From assembly GCA_025210805.1 (NCBI GenBank), contig JAOAQX010000003.1, positions 62,001 through 126,000 of the forward strand: 64,000 bases of DNA. The letters are read 5' to 3'. Position numbers and translations under genes: made by a program. Origin of the DNA: Flavobacteriales bacterium (lineage in GTDB: Bacteria > Bacteroidota > Bacteroidia > Flavobacteriales > CAJXXR01). The notes under the pieces were generated by a model that saw nothing but the letters and a program-made list of their open reading frames with translations, ran no database searches and was not told the DNA's origin. Of this stretch, positions 46,160 to 53,997 are shown in pieces (positions within the stretch are counted from its first letter, which is position 1; the number at the start of each line of letters is the position of its first letter).

Positions 46160-46332
46160 TTAGTAAATATTTTGGTGTTTTTTATTTAGTACAGATTAGT
46201 TGCTAAAACCACTCTCTGCATCCTTACATTAATAATTAATTTACAGCTACATACAATCCCAGTATGCAAATAAACATCTAATATTTAACAAAATACACGT
46301 TTCTATATTACACTATTTGGGATTGTTAAAGC

Positions 46333-46359
46333 AAAAAACCAGATGTAATTCTTATATCT
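46333..46359 (-). terminator. Possible terminator of the cyclase-PycTM operon
   Basis: On the minus strand AGATATAA pairs with TTACATCT (one G-U) around a three-base loop, followed by GGTTTTTTG. It lies just after the last gene of the operon. The stem is weak. Confidence 0.5.
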
Positions 46360-46366
46360 ATGCCCC

Positions 46367-46951
46367 TTACCTCACAAAAGACCTTAATTGTTTTCTTTGT
46401 CTTTTCTTCATTGGCACTGTGATCATCTCTTCTTCAGAATAATACCTTACTGCAATATACTTTGATTTTTTTATTGCTTTGATCATAGCGGGTCTTAGAT
46501 GATAAATTAGTGTCACTTTTCTTGTAGGAAAAACTTTAATATCAGACAAAACCTCTACTTTACTACTATCCAGTGTAGCTATTTTTTGTTTTTGGGGAAC
46601 AAAATTGGTAAAATCTTTTGAAGGCATTTTTTTGACTTCAACAGGGAATACCTCATCGTCTATAATCCAAAATATTTCTGTGTTCAAAGCACAAGCAGTT
46701 TGTTCTAAAGACACTCTGTCAAATACCTTTAGCTTAAAGTTCTTGTCTTTTGTGATTTTCAAAAACCTTTGTTCCAAATCATAAAAACGCGTTCTATGCT
46801 CTACTGTTTGGTTATAATAATGAACTAGAGTAGCGCGCTCTTCATCTTTAATATGGTCATAGGTTTCACTTATGTGTCTTTTTGAAAGGCAAGAAGCTAC
46901 ACTACTTAAAACAACAATCAGTAAACTTAATTTTATCACAGTATTTTTCAT
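46367..46951 (-). CDS. Hypothetical lipoprotein, last gene of the cyclase operon
   Basis: The 194-residue product has a lipoprotein signal with lipobox VASC (MKNTVIKLSLLIVVLSSVASC, cysteine at 21). The mature protein has a helical charged start (SETYDHIKDEERATLVHYYN), a beta-rich middle, and a very basic end (MKKRQRKQLRSFVR). I do not recognise a domain. The 24-base gap to the HD-PycTM gene, the same spacing as the next pair upstream, places it in the operon. It may be an envelope partner of that protein (inference). Confidence 0.75.
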   Translation of the reverse strand: MKNTVIKLSLLIVVLSSVASCLSKRHISETYDHIKDEERATLVHYYNQTVEHRTRFYDLEQRFLKITKDKNFKLKVFDRVSLEQTACALNTEIFWIIDDEVFPVEVKKMPSKDFTNFVPQKQKIATLDSSKVEVLSDIKVFPTRKVTLIYHLRPAMIKAIKKSKYIAVRYYSEEEMITVPMKKRQRKQLRSFVR

Positions 46952-46975
46952 AGCCTTGCTTTTGCAAGAATGATG

Positions 46976-48247
46976 CTAAAGCACACTTCCTTCTGCTACA
47001 CATCTCAAACTATAGATAAAAACGATAATGGAAACACATAAACCAATTACGAACACATAATAGGTATAGCGAAGTAATTTATATTTCTTATGCAATACTT
47101 TCCCAAGGAAAAATAAGTCTCTTGACAAGCTATTGTATAAATAATCTTTGTCATTCATTAGCTGTTGAATTCCCCACTCATAATCCTCTAGGCTCATTTT
47201 ATGAAAATTACCAAAAAACAATAAGTTCCCTTTTTTATTTTCAACGTCTTCTTTGGACAAAAGACCATGTGTTGTTTTAGGAATCGTTGATATGGTCGCA
47301 AGAATAATAGAAATAATACTTGAAACCAATAAGGTGATTCCTGCATAAGCTAAGAATGGATTGTTGTCTAATTTTGGAAAGAGAAGTGAGAGTACAATAG
47401 AAATAATAATGGCATTAACACTAATCATAGTGTTTGCTTTATTATCGGCTATTCTACTTAAATTCAAGTGGTTTCTAAGAGAAACTCTAAACATGGTTTC
47501 AATTCCTCTATCGGGTCGGTCTCCTTTATCCTTTTTCTTTTTTTTCTTCTTTGATGATTTAAGATCGTTGTTGTTGGTATTATTATTCTCTTCAGATTCT
47601 TTTCCTGTATCTAACCTGTTCTTTTCCTCAATCATAATCTCATTCATTAAATGATTCAACTTATGTAAATTACCTGATTTTTTAGGCTCCCATTCTCTTT
47701 TTGCATACTCAGTATGGTATTTGTGAGTTTTAAGAAAATCAACACATGATGTTGCCCATTCTTGATTACTCATTTCTGGCTTCATGAGCTCTTTTACTTC
47801 TTTATAGAGATCCTCAAACGAAGTATCAATATAATCTGTATTTCCTAAATGAACAAGATCTGCATCCTTGATGATTTTCTCTAAAATATTTTGAGGGTCG
47901 TGCTGTAAGTTCGTTGCTTGAATCAATTTCATGATTTTTTGCACTTTATTTTCTGGATAATTCATTTTTAATAAATAATCCTGAGCAACTATTGCACTCT
48001 TATCTTCATGGTTTTCGCAAGATTTCACATAGGCAATATCATGAAAAAGTATCGCTATTTTAAGATGTTCTATATCTTCTTCTGAGACTCCTTCAGTATT
48101 CTGAGAAATTTCAATTGCTGCATCAAATACCATTTCTGTATGCATCATATTATGATAAAACAATCTTCTTTGTTTGTTTTCATCAAATGCTTTCTTTACA
48201 AACTGGTAAATGTCGGCTATGAGTTGATTTTCGTTCTGAATATCCAT
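46976..48247 (-). CDS. HD phosphohydrolase fused to a Pycsar-effector-type (PycTM/DUF5706) membrane domain
   Basis: The 423 residues fall into three parts. An HD domain (about 1-205) has histidine at 32 or 36 (HNMMH), the HD pair at 69-70 (ILFHDIAY) and aspartate at 128/130 (IIKDADLVHLG). A low-complexity Asn/Lys linker (218-245) follows. The C-terminal part resembles PycTM/DUF5706, with SLRNHLNLSRIADNKANTMI near 256 leading into membrane spans (about 275-291, 298-322 and 394-413). In Pycsar defence such domains sense cCMP or cUMP and disturb the membrane. Here the same operon encodes a class III cyclase. The HD part may be a matching phosphodiesterase or nucleotidase (inference). Confidence 0.85.
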   Translation of the reverse strand: MDIQNENQLIADIYQFVKKAFDENKQRRLFYHNMMHTEMVFDAAIEISQNTEGVSEEDIEHLKIAILFHDIAYVKSCENHEDKSAIVAQDYLLKMNYPENKVQKIMKLIQATNLQHDPQNILEKIIKDADLVHLGNTDYIDTSFEDLYKEVKELMKPEMSNQEWATSCVDFLKTHKYHTEYAKREWEPKKSGNLHKLNHLMNEIMIEEKNRLDTGKESEENNNTNNNDLKSSKKKKKKKDKGDRPDRGIETMFRVSLRNHLNLSRIADNKANTMISVNAIIISIVLSLLFPKLDNNPFLAYAGITLLVSSIISIILATISTIPKTTHGLLSKEDVENKKGNLLFFGNFHKMSLEDYEWGIQQLMNDKDYLYNSLSRDLFFLGKVLHKKYKLLRYTYYVFVIGLCVSIIVFIYSLRCVAEGSVL

Positions 48248-48271
48248 AATAATCTTGCTTTTTTGTTTTAT

Positions 48272-51200
48272 CTAAAACATAAAACCGGTGCTTACTGTTA
48301 ATAACTCTTCATTTTCATAAAAAGTATAACCTCCTCGGATAATTAGTTGATCTAAAATACCGAAATACATTCCTAAACCATAAGAATGATGCCATTTTTT
48401 TGATTCCTCCTTGTCTTGCCAAGTTCTTGCCAAATCTGTATAGGCAGTAAAACCAAAATCGAAAGGAACTACATAATTAGGCACTTTTAACAAACTTGTT
48501 CTTAGCTCTAGGGAATTAAATTGCATAGATCTCCCAGAAAAACGATTTCTATAAACGCCTCTAAAATTTGTTTGACCTCCCAAAAAATGGCTCTGAAAAA
48601 AGGAGAAATCTCCAAAATTCTTTGCAAATCCAGATCTAAACGCTAAAGTTGTTTGTTTTTTCCTGAAATTTAATGGAATAAATAAACGGAGCTCAGATTT
48701 TAACTCGAAAAAAGAATAATCATTTCCAGAAATATCTTGACTCCACTGCCCTGAAGTATTAAACACAAATCCTCTATGTGGGTTTGTTACATGATCCATA
48801 TTCTCGTAGGAAAAACCTACCCCAAGTCCTAAATTTGTTTGACGACTTTTCCAGTGATGACTAAAACTGTCATGGATTCCTTCTTGATGTCTGAAATGAT
48901 TTAAACTCGAAAATATTTCTAATGCGCTTGCATAATTTGATATCGGGATTATCAAACTAGGTTTCCATCTAATTTTTGAAAGCCGTACCCATGCTTCGGA
49001 GTGCTCATCTTTATCTATAAACGGAGTTTCGTTTCCTATTCCATGGAAATCAAAAAACTGCGGTAATCTTAATGATAAATCAGACTCAAAATCTGCTTGT
49101 CCAATGATATCTGTATAGGTAAAAGTATAATCGGCTCGCCATCCATCCTGTCTATTGATCGATTTTCCCAACACAAATTTATGTCTTTGCTCAAAGGGTT
49201 CTTTTTTAAATCCATGCTTGGTATAAACAAAACCTGCCCCCAGATAAAATCCATCATCGGGATTTCTACCAAGACTCAAAAGCGGTGCAAGACGATTGTA
49301 TCTAAAACCTCTTCGGTTATAGTCAATATGCTCAGGCTCATTCTTGATAAATAGCTTAGATTCTTTTCCTAGAGAGAACGCATTCTTAGAGGATGTTTCG
49401 TAGATTTTTGTATAATTTCTCCAACCTTTAACAGTAGAATTATCCTCTATTTTATCTTTTTTTGTACCCCCTATAATCCTCACGAGAATACTTTTATTAA
49501 CAGATCCTTCAACGATATATTCGTCTTTCCCATCTAAGCCATACAATCTTATTTCTTTGGTCTCTTCTGTATTAAAAATGCGTTTATAGAAAGCTTTTGT
49601 AGCGATACTTTTGTCTTTTTTTATATTGAAAACTGACACCTCCACTTCCCGGTCATTCATTCTTTTCACTACAAATTTTTCGCTCCCGAAAGTTCCTATA
49701 ATATCTACTTGTTTTGACAGAATTTCATAATATTCCTTCACAAAATGAGCTAAATTGTTTCTTCTTGCCTTCAAGATGTCTTTCAGTTCGTTACCATGCA
49801 TTTCTTGTGACGCTTTAGGTAATTTTGAAATAGATACCTCGATTACAGAATCTGTAATAAAACTTTGTAGATTTTCGACCTGCAATAACCAATCATTCAA
49901 TGTTGCCTGAGATAAAAAAGCTCTATCAAAATATCTCGCATTAAAATTAAAACCTTCAATACTGATAATTTCTTTTTTAAATGGCTGAAATTTTGGCATT
50001 AAAGCTCTTTGCCTAGTAAGGAAAGGTAATACTCCATCAAATCTAAAAAAGACTTGATCTCTATCTCTAGGTATAGGTCTATATATCGTTTTCTTACCTT
50101 TCTTAAAAGTCGCCCATCTCCACTGATCATCATGACGATCCCAATCTCCAATAAGCATATCAAAGATTCTTGAACGCAGAGTAAAAGGTAAATCTATTTG
50201 ATGTTTTGTTGAGTTTTGAATTTTCTTTATCGCCTTAGAGTAACTGATGACTTTCTTGCTATTTCCAAAATTTGAAAAAGCTTCCATATTATTATCTGGG
50301 CGTTCTTCAATGATTGCGAGCATTCCACCAAATTCATCAATATAATCTCCTAAAATAGCATCTTTGGGAACATAAACTAACTCCGGATTACTATAATATA
50401 TTTTAGCTGCATTTGCAAGTGGCGGAACAGCGAGTGCGGCATAAGGATGAGCACCAGCCATACCTTCATAAATGATATCTTGAGCGATCGTTCCTCTTAA
50501 ATTTCTTTGAGTTAGGAATTCCGTATTTTTTTTAATTCCTCGTAGAGAATATTGTAAACCATTGGCTCCTTGAAGTCTCAAAGAAATAGTTTGCATTCCT
50601 CCCCCTTTTTTAATGGGTGTTAAACCTCCTGCTTTGTTATGTATATCTAGTACAGGAACCTCTATCTCTGTTGCCCAAAGATCTCTATACATATCACCCA
50701 TCAAGAATCGCTTCATTTTTCCACCTTGGTAAGTGGAATCCGGTGTCACCCGCATGACTTGATTTGCATAAGATATTTTAACCGCATTCCCTTTTAGGGC
50801 TCCCAAGTTTTTAATCTCTTTAGTAAATAGTTTTCTATTAAAAACCTCTACCATTTTTCCCTGTTCATTGAGTGCATAAAAGCTTACCCAAACTGCTCCA
50901 TTTGCAAAGATTTTTAATTTAGAATATCCTTTATTACTTGTTCCAAAATCAATTTTCCTATTTCTTTTTAAATAAGTTCCTTTACTTCCTGCACCACTAA
51001 TGATATGATGAAAATTATCTTTTTTGGTATATTGTAAATTATGCTCATGCCCAGAAACATAGATAATATCATCATACTCATTCATCGCTTGAGAAATTTT
51101 TCTTACAAAGTCTCGATAAACAGGATGAGCAATATCTTGCCTATGCCCTAAGAACTTTCTATACCCAGGATAAATACTCCCCAAAACGGGTAATGGAACA

Positions 51201-51967
51201 TAAGCATTTTTTGATAACTCGGTAAGTGGAAACAAATGGTATTTTAATGGAAAATTCCCTCCATGTTTTCCATTACTCACCAGAGGATGATGGCCTGCTA
51301 CAATGATTTTTTTATTTCGATGTTTTTTCAGTTGTTCTTTAAAACTAAAAAGTAATTCATCTGTATTTCTCACGGAACAATCATCGGCCTCTCCATTGGG
51401 TTTTTTGTGAGGATGCAACCACCATTGTGTATCTAAGATGATCATGACTAAGCCTGGGGATAATTCTCGAACTTCGGGACCAGGGCAACCTTTACTAGGA
51501 AGAAATACATCGCCTTTTTGAAGGTATTTTTCTATAAATCTTTCTTGACGCTTTACTTGCTTCTCTCCTTTTTCTCCTTGCCTTTGCCAATCGTGATTTC
51601 CTGGGATAAAAAAGAGATCTGCTTCTACATCTTTCAATAAGTCTAACTGAGCGATGATTCTTTCTTCGTCTTGTTTTCTTTCAGGATGATCTTTTTTCCT
51701 CAATCCTACGGGGTAAATATTATCCCCTAAAACGACTACTCCACATTTTCCGTTTGCAGACATTTCTTTTACCATAGGAGAAAAAACTTCTGAAGATTCT
51801 GTGGGACTTTCTCCTGCATCTCCTACCAAGTATAACTCATATACTAATTCAGAACCCTCATCGGGAATGATTTTGTTCTTTAATTTGGGGTTTATATAAA
51901 CCAATGAACCCGTATTACAAGAGATCATAAACAGAAAAATACTGATATAGATTCCTATTTGCTTCAT
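48272..51967 (-). CDS. Secreted metallophosphatase, kinase-like segment and Omp85-like barrel in one protein
   Basis: This 1231-residue protein has a signal with a possible lipobox (FLFMISC) and three parts. First comes a calcineurin-like phosphatase (about 40-360) with VGDAGES, LGDNIYP, PGNHDW, GHHP and GHEH. The middle (about 440-800) includes FDMLIGDWDRHDDQWRW with DRH at 610-612 and IPRDRDQVF with aspartates at 635 and 637. This pattern resembles the catalytic and metal loops of CotH/HipA/Fam20-type kinases (my inference). The end (about 900-1231) is a BamA/TamA-like beta-barrel with LGGQTNFRGVYRNRFSG and a final phenylalanine. It overlaps the propeller gene by four bases. Confidence 0.8.
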   Translation of the reverse strand: MKQIGIYISIFLFMISCNTGSLVYINPKLKNKIIPDEGSELVYELYLVGDAGESPTESSEVFSPMVKEMSANGKCGVVVLGDNIYPVGLRKKDHPERKQDEERIIAQLDLLKDVEADLFFIPGNHDWQRQGEKGEKQVKRQERFIEKYLQKGDVFLPSKGCPGPEVRELSPGLVMIILDTQWWLHPHKKPNGEADDCSVRNTDELLFSFKEQLKKHRNKKIIVAGHHPLVSNGKHGGNFPLKYHLFPLTELSKNAYVPLPVLGSIYPGYRKFLGHRQDIAHPVYRDFVRKISQAMNEYDDIIYVSGHEHNLQYTKKDNFHHIISGAGSKGTYLKRNRKIDFGTSNKGYSKLKIFANGAVWVSFYALNEQGKMVEVFNRKLFTKEIKNLGALKGNAVKISYANQVMRVTPDSTYQGGKMKRFLMGDMYRDLWATEIEVPVLDIHNKAGGLTPIKKGGGMQTISLRLQGANGLQYSLRGIKKNTEFLTQRNLRGTIAQDIIYEGMAGAHPYAALAVPPLANAAKIYYSNPELVYVPKDAILGDYIDEFGGMLAIIEERPDNNMEAFSNFGNSKKVISYSKAIKKIQNSTKHQIDLPFTLRSRIFDMLIGDWDRHDDQWRWATFKKGKKTIYRPIPRDRDQVFFRFDGVLPFLTRQRALMPKFQPFKKEIISIEGFNFNARYFDRAFLSQATLNDWLLQVENLQSFITDSVIEVSISKLPKASQEMHGNELKDILKARRNNLAHFVKEYYEILSKQVDIIGTFGSEKFVVKRMNDREVEVSVFNIKKDKSIATKAFYKRIFNTEETKEIRLYGLDGKDEYIVEGSVNKSILVRIIGGTKKDKIEDNSTVKGWRNYTKIYETSSKNAFSLGKESKLFIKNEPEHIDYNRRGFRYNRLAPLLSLGRNPDDGFYLGAGFVYTKHGFKKEPFEQRHKFVLGKSINRQDGWRADYTFTYTDIIGQADFESDLSLRLPQFFDFHGIGNETPFIDKDEHSEAWVRLSKIRWKPSLIIPISNYASALEIFSSLNHFRHQEGIHDSFSHHWKSRQTNLGLGVGFSYENMDHVTNPHRGFVFNTSGQWSQDISGNDYSFFELKSELRLFIPLNFRKKQTTLAFRSGFAKNFGDFSFFQSHFLGGQTNFRGVYRNRFSGRSMQFNSLELRTSLLKVPNYVVPFDFGFTAYTDLARTWQDKEESKKWHHSYGLGMYFGILDQLIIRGGYTFYENEELLTVSTGFMF

Positions 51968-52737
51968 GGTCTTGGGATTTTAACAATATTTGGAAATCCA
52001 TTTTTCTTTTCATTCGAAATATAGATTTCTCCTGTCTTTAGCACAACAATTCCCTCTGGTTGTTGAAAGGGTCTTTTGGGTAATTTTATTTTATCAAAAT
52101 CAGCTGTTTTCATTGTATAGATCATTAATTCTCTTGAAGAAGAACTGAGAATAAACCATGTCCCATTGGGTTGAATGTATAAACCTGAAGGTTTGAAATT
52201 TTTTCCAACTTGATCATGAGCTAGAGTTAAAATTGGCTTTTTTAAATATTCCATTTTTTCTAGATCGAAAGCATAGAAAAGCACCTTATTTTTATATTTT
52301 TTTATCGAATGTGATTTACAAGCAAGAATCAATTGTTTATTTTGCTCATCGTAACTCAAGCCTTCAAAATCAAACCCATTTCTTTTTGGAAACTTAAACC
52401 GATCTTTTCCCTTAATATCAAGAGGATACAAGTCTCCATTACTTTTTAAAACAAATAAGCCTTTAGAAGTATTTGTAATCCCTTCATAATCTCCATTTTT
52501 TCCAAAATATCGTTCATCAATCGTTCTACCTGAAGACGGATCAATTTGAAAAACGATGCCTTGCTCATCATTAATCGCAAATAAATTTGAATTCTCATCA
52601 AAGGTAAGACCCGATATCTCATTTAGCTGATTATCTAACTCCACAATATCGAAACCAATGTTTTGTTGAGCGTTTTTTACTAAGCCATCACAGGCAAATA
52701 AGGTCATTGACAATATGACAAATGCAAGTCGCTTCAT
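51964..52737 (-). CDS. SdiA-regulated-type beta-propeller lipoprotein
   Basis: The 257-residue protein has a lipoprotein signal (MKRLAFVILSMTLFAC, cysteine at 16) followed by beta-propeller-like repeats: LNEISGLTFDENSNLFAIND near 39, then YEGITNTSKGLFVL, DFEGLSYDEQNKQLILACKS and QPEGIVVLKTGEIYISNE. The E-G/S-G-L pattern fits the SdiA-regulated/phytase-like group. Function is unknown, though some propellers of this kind are phosphatases or binding proteins. It overlaps both neighbours by four bases, so it is firmly in the operon. Confidence 0.8.
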   Translation of the reverse strand: MKRLAFVILSMTLFACDGLVKNAQQNIGFDIVELDNQLNEISGLTFDENSNLFAINDEQGIVFQIDPSSGRTIDERYFGKNGDYEGITNTSKGLFVLKSNGDLYPLDIKGKDRFKFPKRNGFDFEGLSYDEQNKQLILACKSHSIKKYKNKVLFYAFDLEKMEYLKKPILTLAHDQVGKNFKPSGLYIQPNGTWFILSSSSRELMIYTMKTADFDKIKLPKRPFQQPEGIVVLKTGEIYISNEKKNGFPNIVKIPRP

Positions 52738-53807
52738 TCTTGAGTGATTTTATAGAGTTTTACCATATTCATTTTTCCTTTAACAGGATGTTCGCCTATA
52801 TATTCACGTTTAAACTCTTCACAATCCAAAAGTGAATCATATACTTGAGAAGAAATAAGAAGCTGTGCAGACAAATTATTGCACATTGCTTGAATACGTG
52901 AAGCGGTATTCATGGTGTCTCCATGATAAGTAATTTCTTTTTTATACTCACCAACTTCTGTAATTACCACGGGTCCTATATGTGCTCCTGCCTTAAAAAA
53001 AGGTTTTACCCCATATTCTTGTTCATAATGATTCGCTCTTTTATCAATAATCTCATTGAATGCAAAAAAGGCTTTAAGAACATTATTATTTTTAAAAGCA
53101 TCTTTTTTGTTCCAAGAAATTACCACCTCATCTCCAACGTATTGATATACATCTGCCTTAAATTTATCCACTACAGCAAAATCATAAAAACAATCTTGAA
53201 GTAGTTGACTAAACCTAATATGCCCTAATGTTTCGGCTAATAAACTAGAATCTTTTAGATCTACAAACATAAAAACTCGTTCTTCTTCAACAGGCCTTAG
53301 AAATTTACCTGTTATCATTTTCCAGAGGTTTCCTCGTCCTAGTTTTTTATCCATTTCTATAAAAATTTTACCCATGAATAAAATAACAAGAATATTGACT
53401 GCTATGGGGCTTATTTCATCTTGAGTGAAAAATTGATAGGATACGCCAGAAACTTTATAAAATAAACGATTGATAAATAAAACTACTGTATCTAAAACCA
53501 ATAACACGATAGCAGCATCCGCTAATATCGAGAGCATAATAAAAGTAATCCAGCGCTTATATTTTAAGATTTTCCTTAATACAAGGATATCAAAAAGGCT
53601 TGCAGACAAAGCCATTAAAGAAGAAGTAAACACATTGATTATCAATGTAAATTTGATCAAACCAAATTCATTTATCAACAATAACATATTTTGATCCATT
53701 TTGCTAGAATCAACATTGGTGATTCTATTGTAAGCAAAAAGGCTAAACATGATAAAGCTGATTATAAAATAATACTTAAAATGCGTATAAAAGCTCCTTC
53801 TTTTCAT
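52734..53807 (-). CDS. Membrane-bound class III nucleotide cyclase
   Basis: The 357-residue protein has about four membrane spans (about 12-27, 51-72, 88-113, 134-150) and a cytoplasmic class III cyclase domain (about 175-335). Metal aspartates lie in FVDLKDSS (183) and YVGDEVV (226). Transition-state residues are Asn300 and Arg304 in GDTMNTASRI. The base-selecting positions read Gln222, where adenylate cyclases carry Lys, and Thr293. It could therefore make cAMP, cGMP or another cyclic nucleotide; the product is not predictable by eye. It leads the five-gene operon with the PycTM-type protein. Confidence 0.88.
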   Translation of the reverse strand: MKRRSFYTHFKYYFIISFIMFSLFAYNRITNVDSSKMDQNMLLLINEFGLIKFTLIINVFTSSLMALSASLFDILVLRKILKYKRWITFIMLSILADAAIVLLVLDTVVLFINRLFYKVSGVSYQFFTQDEISPIAVNILVILFMGKIFIEMDKKLGRGNLWKMITGKFLRPVEEERVFMFVDLKDSSLLAETLGHIRFSQLLQDCFYDFAVVDKFKADVYQYVGDEVVISWNKKDAFKNNNVLKAFFAFNEIIDKRANHYEQEYGVKPFFKAGAHIGPVVITEVGEYKKEITYHGDTMNTASRIQAMCNNLSAQLLISSQVYDSLLDCEEFKREYIGEHPVKGKMNMVKLYKITQE

Positions 53808-53997
53808 TAATAAAGGTTATGTGTTGGTTGTGTGTCTATTTTTTTAAAAAAAAATCAGATGTCTATTCAATTTATAGATAATTTATCGCTTTTCAAAAAG
53901 AAGGAAAATTTAGATCAAAGAAAAATCTTTGAATTCTTAGTTAATAAAGCCGTGAAATATTACTCTTTTTAATCCTCAGCTAAAAGTTCCTGTATCA

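Noticed and set aside
46367-53807. Calling the operon a standard Pycsar defence system
   Set aside because: A typical Pycsar pair has a soluble cyclase next to a lone effector. Here the cyclase is membrane-bound, the effector domain is fused to an HD domain, and envelope genes are interleaved. No phage, integrase or other defence gene is nearby.
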